This document shows positions 11,225 through 22,129 of a stretch of DNA of 64,000 nucleotides, in pieces. The notes below the pieces were generated by a model, which was given only the letters and a program-made list of their open reading frames with translations, searched no databases and was not told where the DNA came from. How positions within the stretch are numbered: the first letter of the stretch is position 1; each line of letters opens with the position of its first letter. Both the position numbers and the translations under genes were made by a program. Origin of the DNA: Tretioscincus oriximinensis. Lineage: Eukaryota; Chordata; Lepidosauria; Squamata; Gymnophthalmidae. The stretch lies in assembly GCA_022410635.1 (NCBI GenBank), contig JAJVDF010000210.1, positions 565,216 through 629,215 of the forward strand, given 5' to 3'.

Positions 11225-12830
11225 CTTGCAAGGTAGCAGTGGTGCCCTTCTTGCAAGAAGGGCATTGCTGCCATGGCAATGTGCAGGATGTTGCTGTCAG
11301 GTTGGTGTGACTCCCATACAACACCTCCCTGATTCACTGCCGGGAACATGACCTCGCATGACTTCGGCCAAACTCTTATCCCAAAATCTCACTACACCAC
11401 AAAATCTGAAATATATCTGCTCTCAAAAGTCACAGAATAAAGGAGAGTTGTAGCAAGTTGGTTCCACTTACCTGGTTCTAATAATCCTTAACACTTTGGT
11501 TTTTTACCAATTACCATCAAGTTTGTTTGCCTTTCTTCCCTATTCTAGTTTCCTTTGTGCAAATGTAAGCAGAAAACTATTGATAAAAAGTGCCCCTCCC
11601 CCCCAAACTCTGAAATATATTTAGCTCTATATTATGGATTAGTATTGTCAATTGTTTCTAAGGTTAATAAGTATTTGTCTGTGTTTTTAATTATTTAAAG
11701 AAAACCTCGAATTCACTATATGACGTGTAAGAGATGAATAATTTACATAATGTGTCAACAACCAGAAGGAATCTAAGGCTAAAGTGTATGCATTAAAGAA
11801 GAAGAAAGAACAATCGAGCAACAGGAATAAGAATCCACAAAAGGAATTCAGCAAAACAACGTGAATCATTTCAAGTCAGAACAGTGGGTTTCAAACTAGG
11901 TTCCACAAAGAAATGTGTTATTTTGTTTGTGTTACATTTACGAGACTTCTCAAAGTGAAAATTCACAAGGCAGGCAAGAAGAAAAATTAGCTTCTCTTAA
12001 GCAACATTCTGCTGCTGTCTGGGATATTTTCTAGTTTGAAAGTGATTGTTGTTCTGTGGTAAAGAAAATATAGAGATACAATTCAATTCCAACCATCTTA
12101 TCTTCCAAATCATTTCAATATTTCCCTGGGAGAAAGTACCTTTGAACCATTTCTGTTTGGTTGCATCCATTTACTCAACTAACCTTTGGGAGCTGGAATA
12201 TATTGGTGGTACAACACTTTTTGTATGTGACATCAGTAAAAAAAGGAATCAAATATGAAAGGGGAGAAGGTATGGGAAACCACTTCTGTAGTCTTGCCAA
12301 AAAAACTGCATGAATGAATGTGTTTGTGTGTATTAGCCGGATTATGTGTGACTTTACAATCCAAATTCACCTATATTTACAACTACCCCCAGAGGTCAAG
12401 TAAACCCTGTGTTCTTGTTGGCTTTGGATTGAGATTTCCATTCATCCTCTTCACATTCCTAAGTCATCCTTAATCTTAGCAAGCACAAAATCACACTGCA
12501 AAACTATCACAGAAAACACAACACCATGAAAGGTAACAAAGGGAAGAAGGAGGTGCTTGGATAGCTCTTGAAAGTTTTCAGTAAAGTGATTTTGTTGTCA
12601 GCTCATCAGATGTACAGATAAGTCTATGCTGCCATTTTTTGCCTGCATCTCATGNACCAGAGGCAATTGCAGGATCTTTTATTAAAGCCCATGGTGTTTT
12701 TTACTTTCAGGAGTCAGTGTAAGAATGCAGACAGGAAGGGCTTGAAAAACTGTCATTAAGTTCATGTGTTGTGAGCATCTCAAGGACGCATAATTTGCAA
12801 GGCGCCCTAAACAGGGTGATAGGTAAACCA
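11225..12830. other. unassigned AT-rich stretch
   Basis: No repeat family, RNA gene or convincing exon was seen. There is a short C-run near 11600. Confidence 0.55.
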
Positions 12831-12835
12831 AATGC

Positions 12836-12990
12836 CTCTACATGCCATTTTCAGGGAGTCAAGGATGGCTGGAAGATTTGCATTCCTCTTCTGCTTAATA
12901 TGCCCAGAAGCAACTGGTGGATCACTGTGTGAGATAGGGTGCTGGACTAGATGGCTGTGGTGCAATCCAGCTGGGCTCCACTTATGTTTC
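12836..12990 (+). mobile_element. CR1-type LINE 3' terminus, old copy
   Basis: Keeps the GCCATTTTCAGGGAGTCA block, the GGTGGATCACTGTGTGAGAT block and the GCTGGACTAGATGGCT block that precede the LINE 3' end. The octamer tail is reduced to one CTTATGTTT. Confidence 0.7.
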
Positions 12991-13283
12991 TGACTTGTTT
13001 GTTCTTCTTGACAGAAGTTTCACCAAGCCGGGACTGCCTGGCTCTGATGAAATCTAAACAGCTATGGAAGACACTAAGTTAACATTCATACACTGAGTAA
13101 ACCCACTTGTTTTGATTCTTACTGCTGTCATATAGAGGGACTGTAATGCAGGGGCAACTCAGTACACACATGGAATTAGGCAGAACAACTGACGCTAGCG
13201 AGGTTACTTTCTTTGGCTTCAATATCTACAAAAACCAGGAGGCACAAGATATGCATCTCCTTCACCNTCTGAACTTGGGTCAA

Positions 13284-13500
13284 AAGAACGTAAGAGAAGT
13301 CATGCCAAGTTGGACCTCAGCCCACCCAGCTTAGCATTCTGCCTCATTCAAAGACCCACCAATTGCACCTGGGCATTCTCAATGGGAAGAAAAAACCTTT
13401 GCCCACTCTTGACTCCCCTGCAAAGGGCACCCAGAGGAAGCATGTTTGTCCTCCAACCTAACTGCATCCAGGTTAATGGTCACTGATACATGAATTTGTC
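13284..13500 (-). mobile_element. CR1-type LINE 3' terminus, old copy
   Basis: Antisense terminus starts AAGAACGTAAGAGAAG and continues through the CATTCTGCCTCATTCAAAGA and CCCTGCAAAGGGCA blocks of the family 3' UTR. Strongly diverged, with no coding part. Confidence 0.65.
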
Positions 13501-13626
13501 TAATCATCTTTTTAACTTATTCATGCTGATACCTAATCTGGAGGTAAAGGAGACCCACATTTCTGCTTCTCTGTCAATTATCTTATTGTCTAGAAATAGT
13601 CAAACACTATTAAAAGGGACACATGG

Positions 13627-13759
13627 GTCAAAGTCAGACACATATTTTTAATCCAATTTTAGTCCTGGAGAATGAGGTTAAATGAGGAAAAACTATTTTC
13701 TTCCTGGTTTAGTGCAGTTCTTCAGGACTGAAGCTGTATTAAAATTTTATGTGTTTGAC
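13627..13759. mobile_element. palindromic miniature element (family F)
   Basis: Two arms of about 60 bp (13627-13690 and 13696-13759) are imperfect inverted repeats. Both hold a GTCAGACACAT/ATGTGTTTGAC end and an inner AGTCCTG/CAGGACT pair. Related half-palindromes (TTCAGGACTGAAG-type cores) occur near 21.2, 28.6, 42.7, 57.3 and 62.0 kb. No coding is present. The superfamily is not determined. Confidence 0.55.
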
Positions 13760-14489
13760 TCTGCTCTTGAGCTCAGTCATAATCAATTTAACTATAGCTA
13801 ACATCTTTACTTTTAAACCTTTTCCAGTTTTGAAGAACAACCTTAATCCATTTTTTGTGAACTAAATTAGAAAAAAACAGAATAAGCTCATTCTTCAGAA
13901 CTGAAGTTTAAAAGTAAACATTTGAATAGAGCCTATGTAAACAGACATAAGGGCAAATTGAACATACCCCAAGCAAACCCTATCAGTTCATTATTATTTG
14001 ATATAATGGATTCTCATTTCCTTCTGTATGTGAAACAACAGTTCACATTTACTGTTCACACCTTTAATGTGCATTTATTTGCCTTGCTACACAATTAATC
14101 ATCCCCATTCTATGACAAGTATAATGTCCTTCCTTTAGTCTTTCTTGTTCACAGTACTGCAAGTGACATTTCTAGTAATTAAACAAACGATGAGGATTCA
14201 CATGTAGGAGAATTCAATGAAATCAATTCCATTTTCAAAGCATTCACACCAATCAAGCTCCAGTCAGCACATTTGAATCAAGAAGTCAGAAGAGACAAGG
14301 ACTGAAGCACATTAAAGCCACAGCTACTCGAAGCGTCCTATAACCTTCAACCTTCCATGCCCTCTTCCTTGGAAGGGAACATTAGAGCTAGATGAAAATT
14401 GGATTTTTATCAGAAAAAGTGGAGAAGCTGAGGTTCTCCATTTTACTTGCATTAAAGAATGATGATATAGGACTGATTGCTCACCAGTT

Positions 14490-14630
14490 CCTTCTAAACA
14501 TCTCAAGCAGAGGAAGGCAATACCTTTGCTTGCTTCCATTTCTCTACAAAAGGCATTTAGGGGAAGCCTGTTGTCACTCTAATCCAGAGACAACATCAAG
14601 GCATGCATACTAGTAGCCATTGATGCGCCA
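14490..14630 (-). mobile_element. CR1-type LINE 3' UTR fragment
   Basis: Carries diverged versions of the CCTGCAAATGGCATTTCAGG and AGGCAACATCCAGACAT blocks found in the younger copies at 17.0 and 60.1 kb. It has no tail and no coding part. Confidence 0.5.
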
Positions 14631-15011
14631 AGTGGCATCCTAATGCAATCTCTTGGCATACTGACAGTGTTCCAGATTTCAAAAACATGTAAATAGCACA
14701 CTCCAGTAGTTCAGTATATAATAGAAGTTCCCCTCTAGAAGAGGAGCAAGCCACTTCCAGGAACTCCGAAGGCCAGCAATTTTTGTTCCTGGCCTTCAAA
14801 GGTCTACCATACCAACTTTAAACCAGCACAAGTATAAGAGCTAGCATAAGAGATGACATATCTTGTACTGGAATAACAGTATTAAGTACAGAAATGGCCT
14901 CCTTTCTTTTTCTGTCTTTCCCTTCACCATGCTCTCTTGAGATTCTGCATTATATCTGAAGGCTGAAGCCATCATTTTGTGACTTTTTAAGGAATAGATT
15001 TCTTAATGCCT

Positions 15012-15631
15012 TCTATGTGGGGCTATCCTTAAAAATGGTCCGGCAGTTGGCACTAATGCAGAACGCAGCAGTTTGACTGCTGACAGGAGTCTCTGGCTGG
15101 ATCTTAAAGATCTTCACTGGATGTCTATTCGCTACTGAGCCCAATTCAAGGTGCAGATATTAGTATACAAAGTCCTATATGGCTTGGGTCCTGTCTATCT
15201 GAAGGGCAGCTTATAGACATGTCTGTGCACTAAGATCAGAAGGAGCAGGTTTCCTGATAGTCCTCCTCTTGCAGAGAAGTGGGGGATAGGGACAGGTATA
15301 GTAGGAAGGCCTTCTCCATGGTGCCCCCCACACTCTGAAATAGCCTCTTTCTAGAGGCTCGCCAGGCACCTGCATTTCAAAGTTTTTGGTGCCTGGTAAA
15401 AACAGATCTGTTCACCCAGGCTTTTGACTCTTAAATATTGTAGCTCCCTCTGCTTTCTGTCTTTCCAATGAGGGAGGGAGGGTTGCAGGGTATAGGGAGG
15501 GAGGGTATGGATCTTTAAAAACATTTTATGAATGTGTTATCTTTTATTTTCTTCTTTGTTCTTTTGTTACCCAGCCTGGGAACATTGGTGAAAGGCGTAA
15601 TATAAATCATCTAAAATAAATAAATAAATAA
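15012..15631 (+). mobile_element. (AAAT)n-tailed LINE, RT carboxy region and 3' end
   Basis: The plus strand encodes a decayed version of the LALMQNAA...LLTG... and ...YGLGP.YL motifs found in the carboxy part of L2/Jockey-group reverse transcriptases. This is followed by the region around GGCCTTCTCCATGGTGCCCC and a long 3' UTR. It ends with a TAAAATAAATAAATAAATAA tail. Frameshifts and stops interrupt the frame. This lineage differs from the CR1 copies, which end in octamers. Confidence 0.7.
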
Positions 15632-15758
15632 CATCTACCACCCTGCCCCCACTATCTAGCGGATCAAATGGGTTTTTAAGTAACTAATCTTTGGTCGAAG
15701 ATCATGGCAATCATGTGAATTAGTATCTCATTTCATTGTTTGCCACACCATAGGCAAT

Positions 15759-16068
15759 GAGCAGGCACGAATGGCTCTGTTGCTTAGGAGGCGGTCTCTC
15801 AGCTGGGAGATGGCATTTCGAAGCCCTGCGACGAACATGGGGAGGGGAGAGCATTTTTCACTAGCCTGTAGCTATAGCCAAACCAGCTATTCGAAAGCAA
15901 GGATGGCACGAAATTGCAACTGATGGCAAGTAGATAAATGGGAACGACCATAGCCTGGTTGGGAAGATAGAATGGAAGAAGCCTTTGGGCGAAATATATC
16001 CTTGTAAGCCGCTTTGAGTCCCTTCAGGGAAGAAAAGCGGGGTATAAAAACCGAGTTCTTTTTCTTCC
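15759..16068 (+). mobile_element. tRNA-derived SINE, family 2, near full length
   Basis: Starts with a degraded tRNA-like head (AATGGCTCTGTTGCTTAGGAG) and a B-box-like TTTCGAAGCCCTG. The body has GGGAGGGGAGAGCA and GCAAGTAGATAAATGGGAAC, and the 3' end has GTAAGCCGCTTTGAGTCCC, AAAGCGGGGTATAAAAACC and a T/C tail. Length is about 310 bp. The copies at 54.0 and 50.6 kb align along most of it. Confidence 0.75.
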
Positions 16069-16124
16069 AGTTTACCTCCATGGGACTTTAGGAGAGATGC
16101 CCATTACATGCATTCCTTTTTTCT

Positions 16125-16520
16125 CTAATGTACTCGAATAGTAACATCTCTGCCAGATATTTGTATCAACAGTCTATTGTCCACTTGTTCTTATCTTTCC
16201 ATCCCCTCGCAATAACTATGTGACCTGCCCAGATACATTTTTCCAACACATAAAGAATATCGTTTTGTAAATCATTCTAAACATTGCCAAAAATTCTTTT
16301 ATCTTAGGTGTAGCAATACCCATATAATCCTAATTTCCAAGGCTATGCGATACCAAAAATGTGATACCGCTTGGCAATCTGTACAAATCTGTATAGAACC
16401 AGCATAGAGGAGACATTGCCCCAAATGCAACAGTTGGGCAAGTATTCTATATCATCTTGTCAATATTTTCTGTTCTATCTCTTTGATCTTATATTTGATC
16501 TTATTAATTAATATCTTTTA
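16125..16520 (-). mobile_element. L1 ORF2 carboxy-end remnant
   Basis: Antisense similarity to the L1 at 55281-55940: CTTTCCATCCCCTCGCAAT matches the same block there, and the following CTGCC block and a C/A-rich stretch matching the Cys-His region are in the same order. The frame is broken throughout, so it is an older copy. Confidence 0.6.
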
Positions 16521-16828
16521 TCCATGCAGTGCCACAACTGATGACGTTAATCACCATGATTTTAACTGCAGCGCCAGCAATTTTCATTAGCATTACATAT
16601 ACATATAAAATTTGAATGGGTGTGATATAACAACATGATATAATTTTAATCTCAATTCTTTCACCTTATTCTATTTGATACATATTGAATGAGTAATATA
16701 ATTATTAATCAAACTTGAACTTAAGTTTCTCAATTCAAAAACAATGATTCATTCATCTTAAAATTAATTTTGCACAATGTTTTATATATAATTTCAATCA
16801 TAACTTTTGATCCTGAAATTAACTTTAA

Positions 16829-17252
16829 TATAAGAACATAAAAAGAGCCATACTGGATCAGGCCACAGGCCATCTAGTCTAGTATTCTGTCTCACACAGA
16901 TGCCCACCNGGGCAGTCTGAACAGAGGAAAGCAAAATATGCACCTGTTCATGACTCCCTGCAAATCTCATTTCAGGAGTATTGCCTGTTGCTCCATCCCA
17001 GAGGCAACATCCAGACATCCATCCTAGTATCCATTTATACCTTTGGTGTCCATAAACCTGTCTAGTCCTGTCTTGAAACTATCCAAGCTGTTAGCTACCA
17101 CTACCTCTTCAGGAAGTAAATTCCACAGGCTGATGACCCTCTGGGTGAAAAAAACAATGTTCCTTTGTCTGTTCTCACTTTTCTACCCACCAGTTTTAAG
17201 GAGTGCCTTCTGGTCCTTGTGTTGTGTGATAGAGAAAACATTTTCCCCCATT
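16829..17252 (-). mobile_element. CR1-type LINE 3' end
   Basis: Begins with the antisense tail (ATAAGAACATAAAAAGAGCC), passes through the whole 3' UTR and ends in the ORF2 carboxy coding region. It stops at a break near 17252, where a small hairpin starts. Confidence 0.85.
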
Positions 17253-17254
17253 CA

Positions 17255-17313
17255 TTTAGCTCTTTCCCATTCATTTAGTTCTTCAAGTGCNAAATAAATG
17301 GGAAAGAGCTAAA
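17255..17313. repeat. hairpin at a CR1 break point
   Basis: Left arm 17255-17276 (TTTAGCTCTTTCCCATTCATTT) pairs with right arm 17292-17313 at 21 of 22 positions, with a 15 nt loop holding one N. It sits exactly where the CR1 homology ends. Confidence 0.75.
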
Positions 17314-17509
17314 CTCTAATGCATGTTAAACTCCAGAAAATGTGCTTTCAAAATTTTGTCAGAGCTGGATTCCATGTGGGATGAGAATGAGATGGAAACT
17401 CTAGTATATGCAACCATGCTTCAGATATATCAAAGCATGACTCCCAGATATACTTCATTCCTAGGAACCAATATTCACCCTGTTTTTATTACCATTATTT
17501 TATGACTAT

Positions 17510-18110
17510 GACAAAGATTTCAAAGAAATAGCCATGTTAGTCTGAGTCCAGAAAATCCAACAAAGGGGTCTTTTAATACTTTGGAGATCAAGGTTGCGTG
17601 CACATGACGTTTTTGTACCTCGTTTGTAGCACATGGAGGAAGACTAAGTGCTAAGCACTTTTCAGTAGTTTACCCGCAATAAACACTGTTTTTCCCAGAA
17701 TAAACTACTGCTCAATATTCAGGCATCATTCTGGAGAAGCCCCGTGCTCTTGCGACCGTATGTGTGTGCACAAATTGGACGCGAGATGTTAAATCAATCT
17801 AGAACACAGCAGTTATTTCTATTTGTTGTTGCGAGTAAAAAAAAAAATTCAGACTGCACTGTGATGAGATCAATGAGCAATGTTACGAAACTGGGGCATT
17901 TGTCCCAGAACATACATGTTTGGTGTGCACAGACACACGATTGCTTAATTCTGGATTATAGCTTTGTAGCGGTTTTTAAATCGTCATGTTCACCCAACTA
18001 ACATGAAATAGGATAAGGTGGCATGAGCTTTCAATGTGCATCTAAAGCCGTAGACTTGTCTTCAAAGCTCATGCCACGTATCCTGTTCTTTGTTAGTCTC
18101 TAACTGCCTT
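17510..18110. mobile_element. family C palindromic element split by a later insertion
   Basis: The left half (17510-17590) carries AATAGCCATGTTAGTCTGAG and GGGGTCTTTTAATACTTTGGAG. The right half (18002-18110) carries GGTGGCATGAGCTTTC, GTAGACTTGTCTTCAAAGCTCATGCC and TTTGTTAGTCTCTAA. Joined, the halves match the order seen in the 29.66-29.89 kb copy. The 407 bp between them is a Harbinger-like element. Confidence 0.6.
17592..17998. mobile_element. Harbinger-like non-autonomous element (family B), nested
   Basis: Left end GGTTGCGTGCACATGACG pairs with right end CGTCATGTTCACCCAAC, matching at most positions. The ends resemble those of the elements at 28281 and 59491 (GGCTGCAnnCACAC). The right flank is TAA. 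The interior has the family feature AATAAACACTGTTTTTCCC...CAGAATAAAC. There is no transposase coding. Confidence 0.6.
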
Positions 18111-18112
18111 AC

Positions 18113-18850
18113 ATAAGAACATAAGAACATATGAAGAGCCATACTGGATCAGGCAACAGCCCATCAAGTCCAGCATTCTGTGTCACACAGAGGCCCACCA
18201 GATGCACCTGGGCAGTCCGAACAGAGGAAAGCAAAATATGCTGCTCCTGTTTGTGACTCCCTGCAAATGGTATTTCAAGAGTCCTGCCTGTTGCTCCATC
18301 CCGGAGGCTACATCCAGACAACTATCCTAGTATCCATTTATACCCTTAGTGTCCATAAACCTGTCTAGTCCTGTCTTGAAACTATCCAAGCTACCACTAC
18401 CTCTTCAGGAAGTAAATTCCACAGGCCGATGACCCTCTGGGTGAAAAAATACTTTCCTTTGTCTGTTCTCACTTTTCTACCCAACAGTTTTAAGGAGTGC
18501 CCTCTGGTCCTTGTGTTGTGTGATAGAGAAAACATTATTTCTCTATTCACTCTGTCGATCCCATGCATGATTTTGTACACTTCAATCAGATCANCCCTCA
18601 AACGTCTCCTTTCAAGGCTGAAGAGGCCCAGATGTTGCAGCCTTGCTTCGTAAGGGAGGTGCTCCAGACCCTTGATCATTTTTGTTGCCCTCTTCTGCAC
18701 CTTCTCCAGTTCCAAAATATCCCTCTTGAGATGTGGTGACCAGAATTGAACACAGTATTCCAAATGTGGCCGCACCACAGATTTATAAAGAGGCAAAACA
18801 ACATTTGCTGACTTATTTTCGATTCCTTTCCTTGCCAGACAGTTAGTGAA
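18113..18850 (-). mobile_element. CR1-type LINE, longest coding remnant
   Basis: About 740 bp, from the antisense octamer tail into ORF2. The minus strand from 18859 encodes the reverse transcriptase thumb and carboxy region: [62 protein letters not shown], and HSLKLLGRKVRTDKGKYFFT through LWNLLPEEVV. One N sits in the frame. A small deletion removes the normal sequence after EEVV and shifts the end out of frame. The endonuclease and RT catalytic core are missing, so the copy cannot move by itself. Confidence 0.9.
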
Positions 18851-18859
18851 AAAAAACAT

Positions 18860-20270
18860 TAAGCTTAAAAGACACTTACCTTACTTATGTTTTGCTCATC
18901 CGTTCAGAAAGAAAGAGCATAGAATGGAACAGCTGATGCTATACGGCTAACATATCAGTATGCTGTTGGAGAGTTTTTGCATTCAGAACGGTACTTTGCA
19001 CATCTCTACATAGGAAAGGAGTTAATAGAATGGACTACATGTCAATATGCCTCAGGGGATTTTTTCCATCCTTCCTTTCAGTGTACTTCTCAAATACACA
19101 TTGAATTAGTTATAAGATTTGTGATTTTGCTTGTATTACAGACATGCCATTGTAATTGCATTACTGTAGCTTTGCTTTTAACAGGTTTCTCAACGAATGG
19201 GGAAGCACAGGCTGAACTTTACAAAGCAGAAGGTGACATAGTGGGATCAGAAGCAACAACAATCAAATTCTAATTTAACTCAGAGCACTCCTGCTGCCTA
19301 TTCCAATAACCATACATGGTACAAATTGAGCCACATTTATAGGATAAGTGACTACAAACACATTACCCTTCCGATCACATAGTTGTAACTCATTACAAAT
19401 CAATAAGGTGCTAAATTGAAGCCCGCTCTTTTGTATCTGACAGATTACACGCTAGGAAGAAAGGATAGGCAATATTAGCTCCTTCTGGTTCTAATAATGA
19501 GCAAATGCTGGGTTTTCTTCTCCTTTCTATAGTGCTAGCCATAAATTACAACTGCAGAAGCTTAAATTCCAAGGAATTTGGCAGCCAAGGCAGAGCTGCC
19601 TGCTAAATAAAAGTCACATTAATGTAATTAGTAAATGTGAATCATATGTTTTCCTTCTAACAACCTATCTGAAGTTAAGAGAAGTTCCTTGGCTAATTTT
19701 GTAGTGACTTGATTCAAAAAGCCATGCATATTGGAATTATCAATCTCCAGAGTTCCTTTCCCTTACCCCTCTGTTTTTAACCATACAGTAGTTCTTTTGA
19801 AAATGCTAACAAATCCAAATACTGTGCTCAAAAATATAATTTTGTCAATATTAAAAATCAAAGATAACTGTGTGCTTTTTTTAGGTAAAAGGAAAGCAGT
19901 TTATCCAAAATACACAGTCATTTCTTTCCTTTATTAGAACAGTAGTAGCTTCTAGACTCTGTAGGATTCACCAGACAAGAAGTTACTGAAAAGTGAAAGG
20001 TGAAAAGAGGCCAGAAAAAGAAAGCATGTTTGTACGTGTGTAAGAGAGAAATGGAGACACAGTATATTTAATGTAGGGAATACTATCAAGGGAAGGTAAA
20101 ATCCTAAAAGAAAACACCTCCATGGGACAAAATGTTTATTGAGCCTTGATTTACACCACAATATGAACCAACGCAAGAGAGTAGATACAGATTCAATATT
20201 AGGAAAAGCTTTTTGAGAATAAAGACAATAAATTGGAACAAATTGCTGCAAGAGATAGTGAGTTTGCTTT
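18860..20270. other. unassigned stretch
   Basis: No repeat family, exon or RNA gene could be recognised. The open frame at 18977-19273 has no domain and no convincing splice context. Confidence 0.5.
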
Positions 20271-20272
20271 CA

Positions 20273-20519
20273 TGGGAAGTTTAGTGTAGTGGTTAGAGTG
20301 TTGGACTCATACTTGGTAGTCACCTGGTTCGATTCCTCACCCCTCCATGAAAGCCAGCTGGGTGACCTTGGGCCAGTCACAGTTATTTGAAGTCTCCCAA
20401 CCTCACCTACTCTACAGGGTCTGTTGTGGAGAAAAGTTATGTGTGCCACCCTATGTTTGGCCACCCTGAGACCTTGGGTACAGGGTGGGATACAAGTACA
20501 AATAAATAAATAAATAAAT
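20273..20519 (+). mobile_element. tRNA-derived SINE, family 1, full length
   Basis: Pol III A box near 20282-20292 (TAGTGTAGTGG) and B box at 20326-20336 (GGTTCGATTCC). These are followed by the squamate SINE body (GGTGACCTTGGGCCAGTCAC) and by a tail GAGACCTTGGGTACAGGGTGGGATACAA with (AAAT)n. The tail block matches the 3' end of the LINE at 43.4-43.8 kb. Length is about 247 bp. Confidence 0.85.
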
Positions 20520-20724
20520 TCCCAAAGACCTTTCCAATTCCATGATTCTGTAAATCCATCTTTGCAATTAACTCAGTGAGAAAATATTACTGGAGAACAG
20601 AAGATAGAAAGTTCAATCTCCAAAAGAAGACACAGCCCTCTCCACATGACAANCCCCACAATCTCATAGTGACTATGGATTTCATTCATTCATACCTATC
20701 TGCAGAATCCGCATAGAGCTGGAG

Positions 20725-20985
20725 TGAAGAATAATAATTGGGTTTTTATACCCCCACTTTCCTCATCTGAAGGGACTCAAAGCAGCTTAAAAGCTATTTT
20801 TTGCTCAAAAGCTTCCATTCTCCCCCATCACAGTGAGATGATGACCCCTACTCATCTATTTGTGATTGCTCACTTTCGAACACCAAGGTCGGCCGAAGCT
20901 AAGGTCAGTAGAAGACACCTACCCCTCTTCATGGCATACACGTGGGCCTCAAATGAACAACCTCTCTGTTGAAAGGTGTCTGCAC
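20725..20985 (-). mobile_element. tRNA-derived SINE, family 2
   Basis: Antisense copy: GGGTTTTTATACCCCCACTTT is the 3' end and GAAGGGACTCAAAGCAGCTTA is the body block GTAAGCCGCTTTGAGTCCC reversed. It continues into a diverged 5' half near 20985. Confidence 0.65.
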
Positions 20986-21384
20986 CACCAAGAAAACAGG
21001 GAAGACAATACCGTGCATGTCATCCAGCTGTGATTCTACAGTCCTGCTGGTTGGCTTCATCTCACGGTATCTGAATTCCCGCAATGGTGCGGCACACATT
21101 AGGCTGCATAATGGAAGAAGAGGCATTTCATGCTGATCAGTCAAAGCCTGTGGTCATCTTTAGTTTAAACCATCCATAGTCCATCTTCTATCTTGTAGAA
21201 TGGGATTTAATCTACAAAAAAGTAGATTAAGTCCATTCTTCAAGGGCGAAGCTGAACTGAAGATTTGAAAATAAGATATGACCAGGACCTACGAAAGAGG
21301 ACAGATGTGAGAACCAGGTTTCTTGTGATCATAAATACTTTTTTGTGTAATTCGTTGTGCAACAGCAGTGAAAAGAGCAAATTC

Positions 21385-21706
21385 AGTATAAGATCATTGG
21401 TCTATGGAATCTACTCCCAACAGAGGTGGTGGCAGCTGGCAGCCTGGATAGTCTTAAGCTAGGATTAATTAAGTTCATGGAAGCCAAATATTTCAATAGC
21501 TACTAGGATGTATGTCATGATACTGCTTACAATGAAGCCACAGGCAGGATTCCTGAAATAGTACTTACAGGGAGCTGAGAAAAGGTGAGGGTTTTGCCTT
21601 CTGCTTGAGAGTGCCCACGTTCTGTTGGTGGGCCACTGTGTGAAACAGAATGCTGGACTGGATGTGCTATGGCCCAAATCAGTAGGACTCTTCTTCTGTT
21701 CTTATG
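21385..21706 (+). mobile_element. CR1-type LINE 3' end, diverged
   Basis: Starts at ATCATTGGTCTATGGAATCTA (ORF2 end, LWNLLP equivalent) and runs through the 3' UTR blocks CTTACAGGGAGCTGAG and GGTGGGCCACTGTGTGAAAC to CTTCTTCTGTTCTTATGG. Confidence 0.75.
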
Positions 21707-22027
21707 GTTTACCAGATAACAGCAAAAAGGTCCTAAGTTTGATTCCCTTAGCCCAAGGGTGGGGAACCTAATCAACTTCAACTCAGATCAACTTGAACAG
21801 CTTGGCGAAATAAAAGGGAACATTGACAGACGTCCTGTCAACCTCCCCACCTCCTCCTCCTCGCCTCAGCTGAACCATTTGACCGTGACGACGTCCTGCT
21901 CGTCACTTCGCAGAGCCGATCTCCAGGCAGCAACCCCCAAAGGCATGTGGAGGGCTAGCTGGAAGGAGGGCACAACCGGCTGCATATCACNAGAATTCAA
22001 GTATACATGTACACAAACATACATTGT

Positions 22028-22127
22028 ATATTCCGGAATATAGCTTTGTGGTGTGAACGGACAGGCCATTGCTATATTCCGGAATATAGCTTTATTCCGG
22101 TTATTAGTTCGTCGTGTGAATGCAGCC
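22028..22127. mobile_element. Harbinger-like element (family B), right end
   Basis: Ends GTGTGAATGCAGCC followed by TAA, as in the copies at 28281 and 59491. A 14 bp palindrome, TATTCCGGAATATA, occurs twice (near 22027 and 22076). The matching left end was not found, so it is truncated. Confidence 0.5.
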
Positions 22128-22129
22128 TA

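Noticed and set aside
18365..18859. 164-residue open frame on the minus strand as a host gene
   Set aside because: It is CR1 reverse transcriptase carboxy sequence, with an N and a frameshifted end.
20282..20345. tRNA gene
   Set aside because: The A and B boxes belong to a SINE head. The sequence does not fold into a full cloverleaf and is followed by SINE body and tail.
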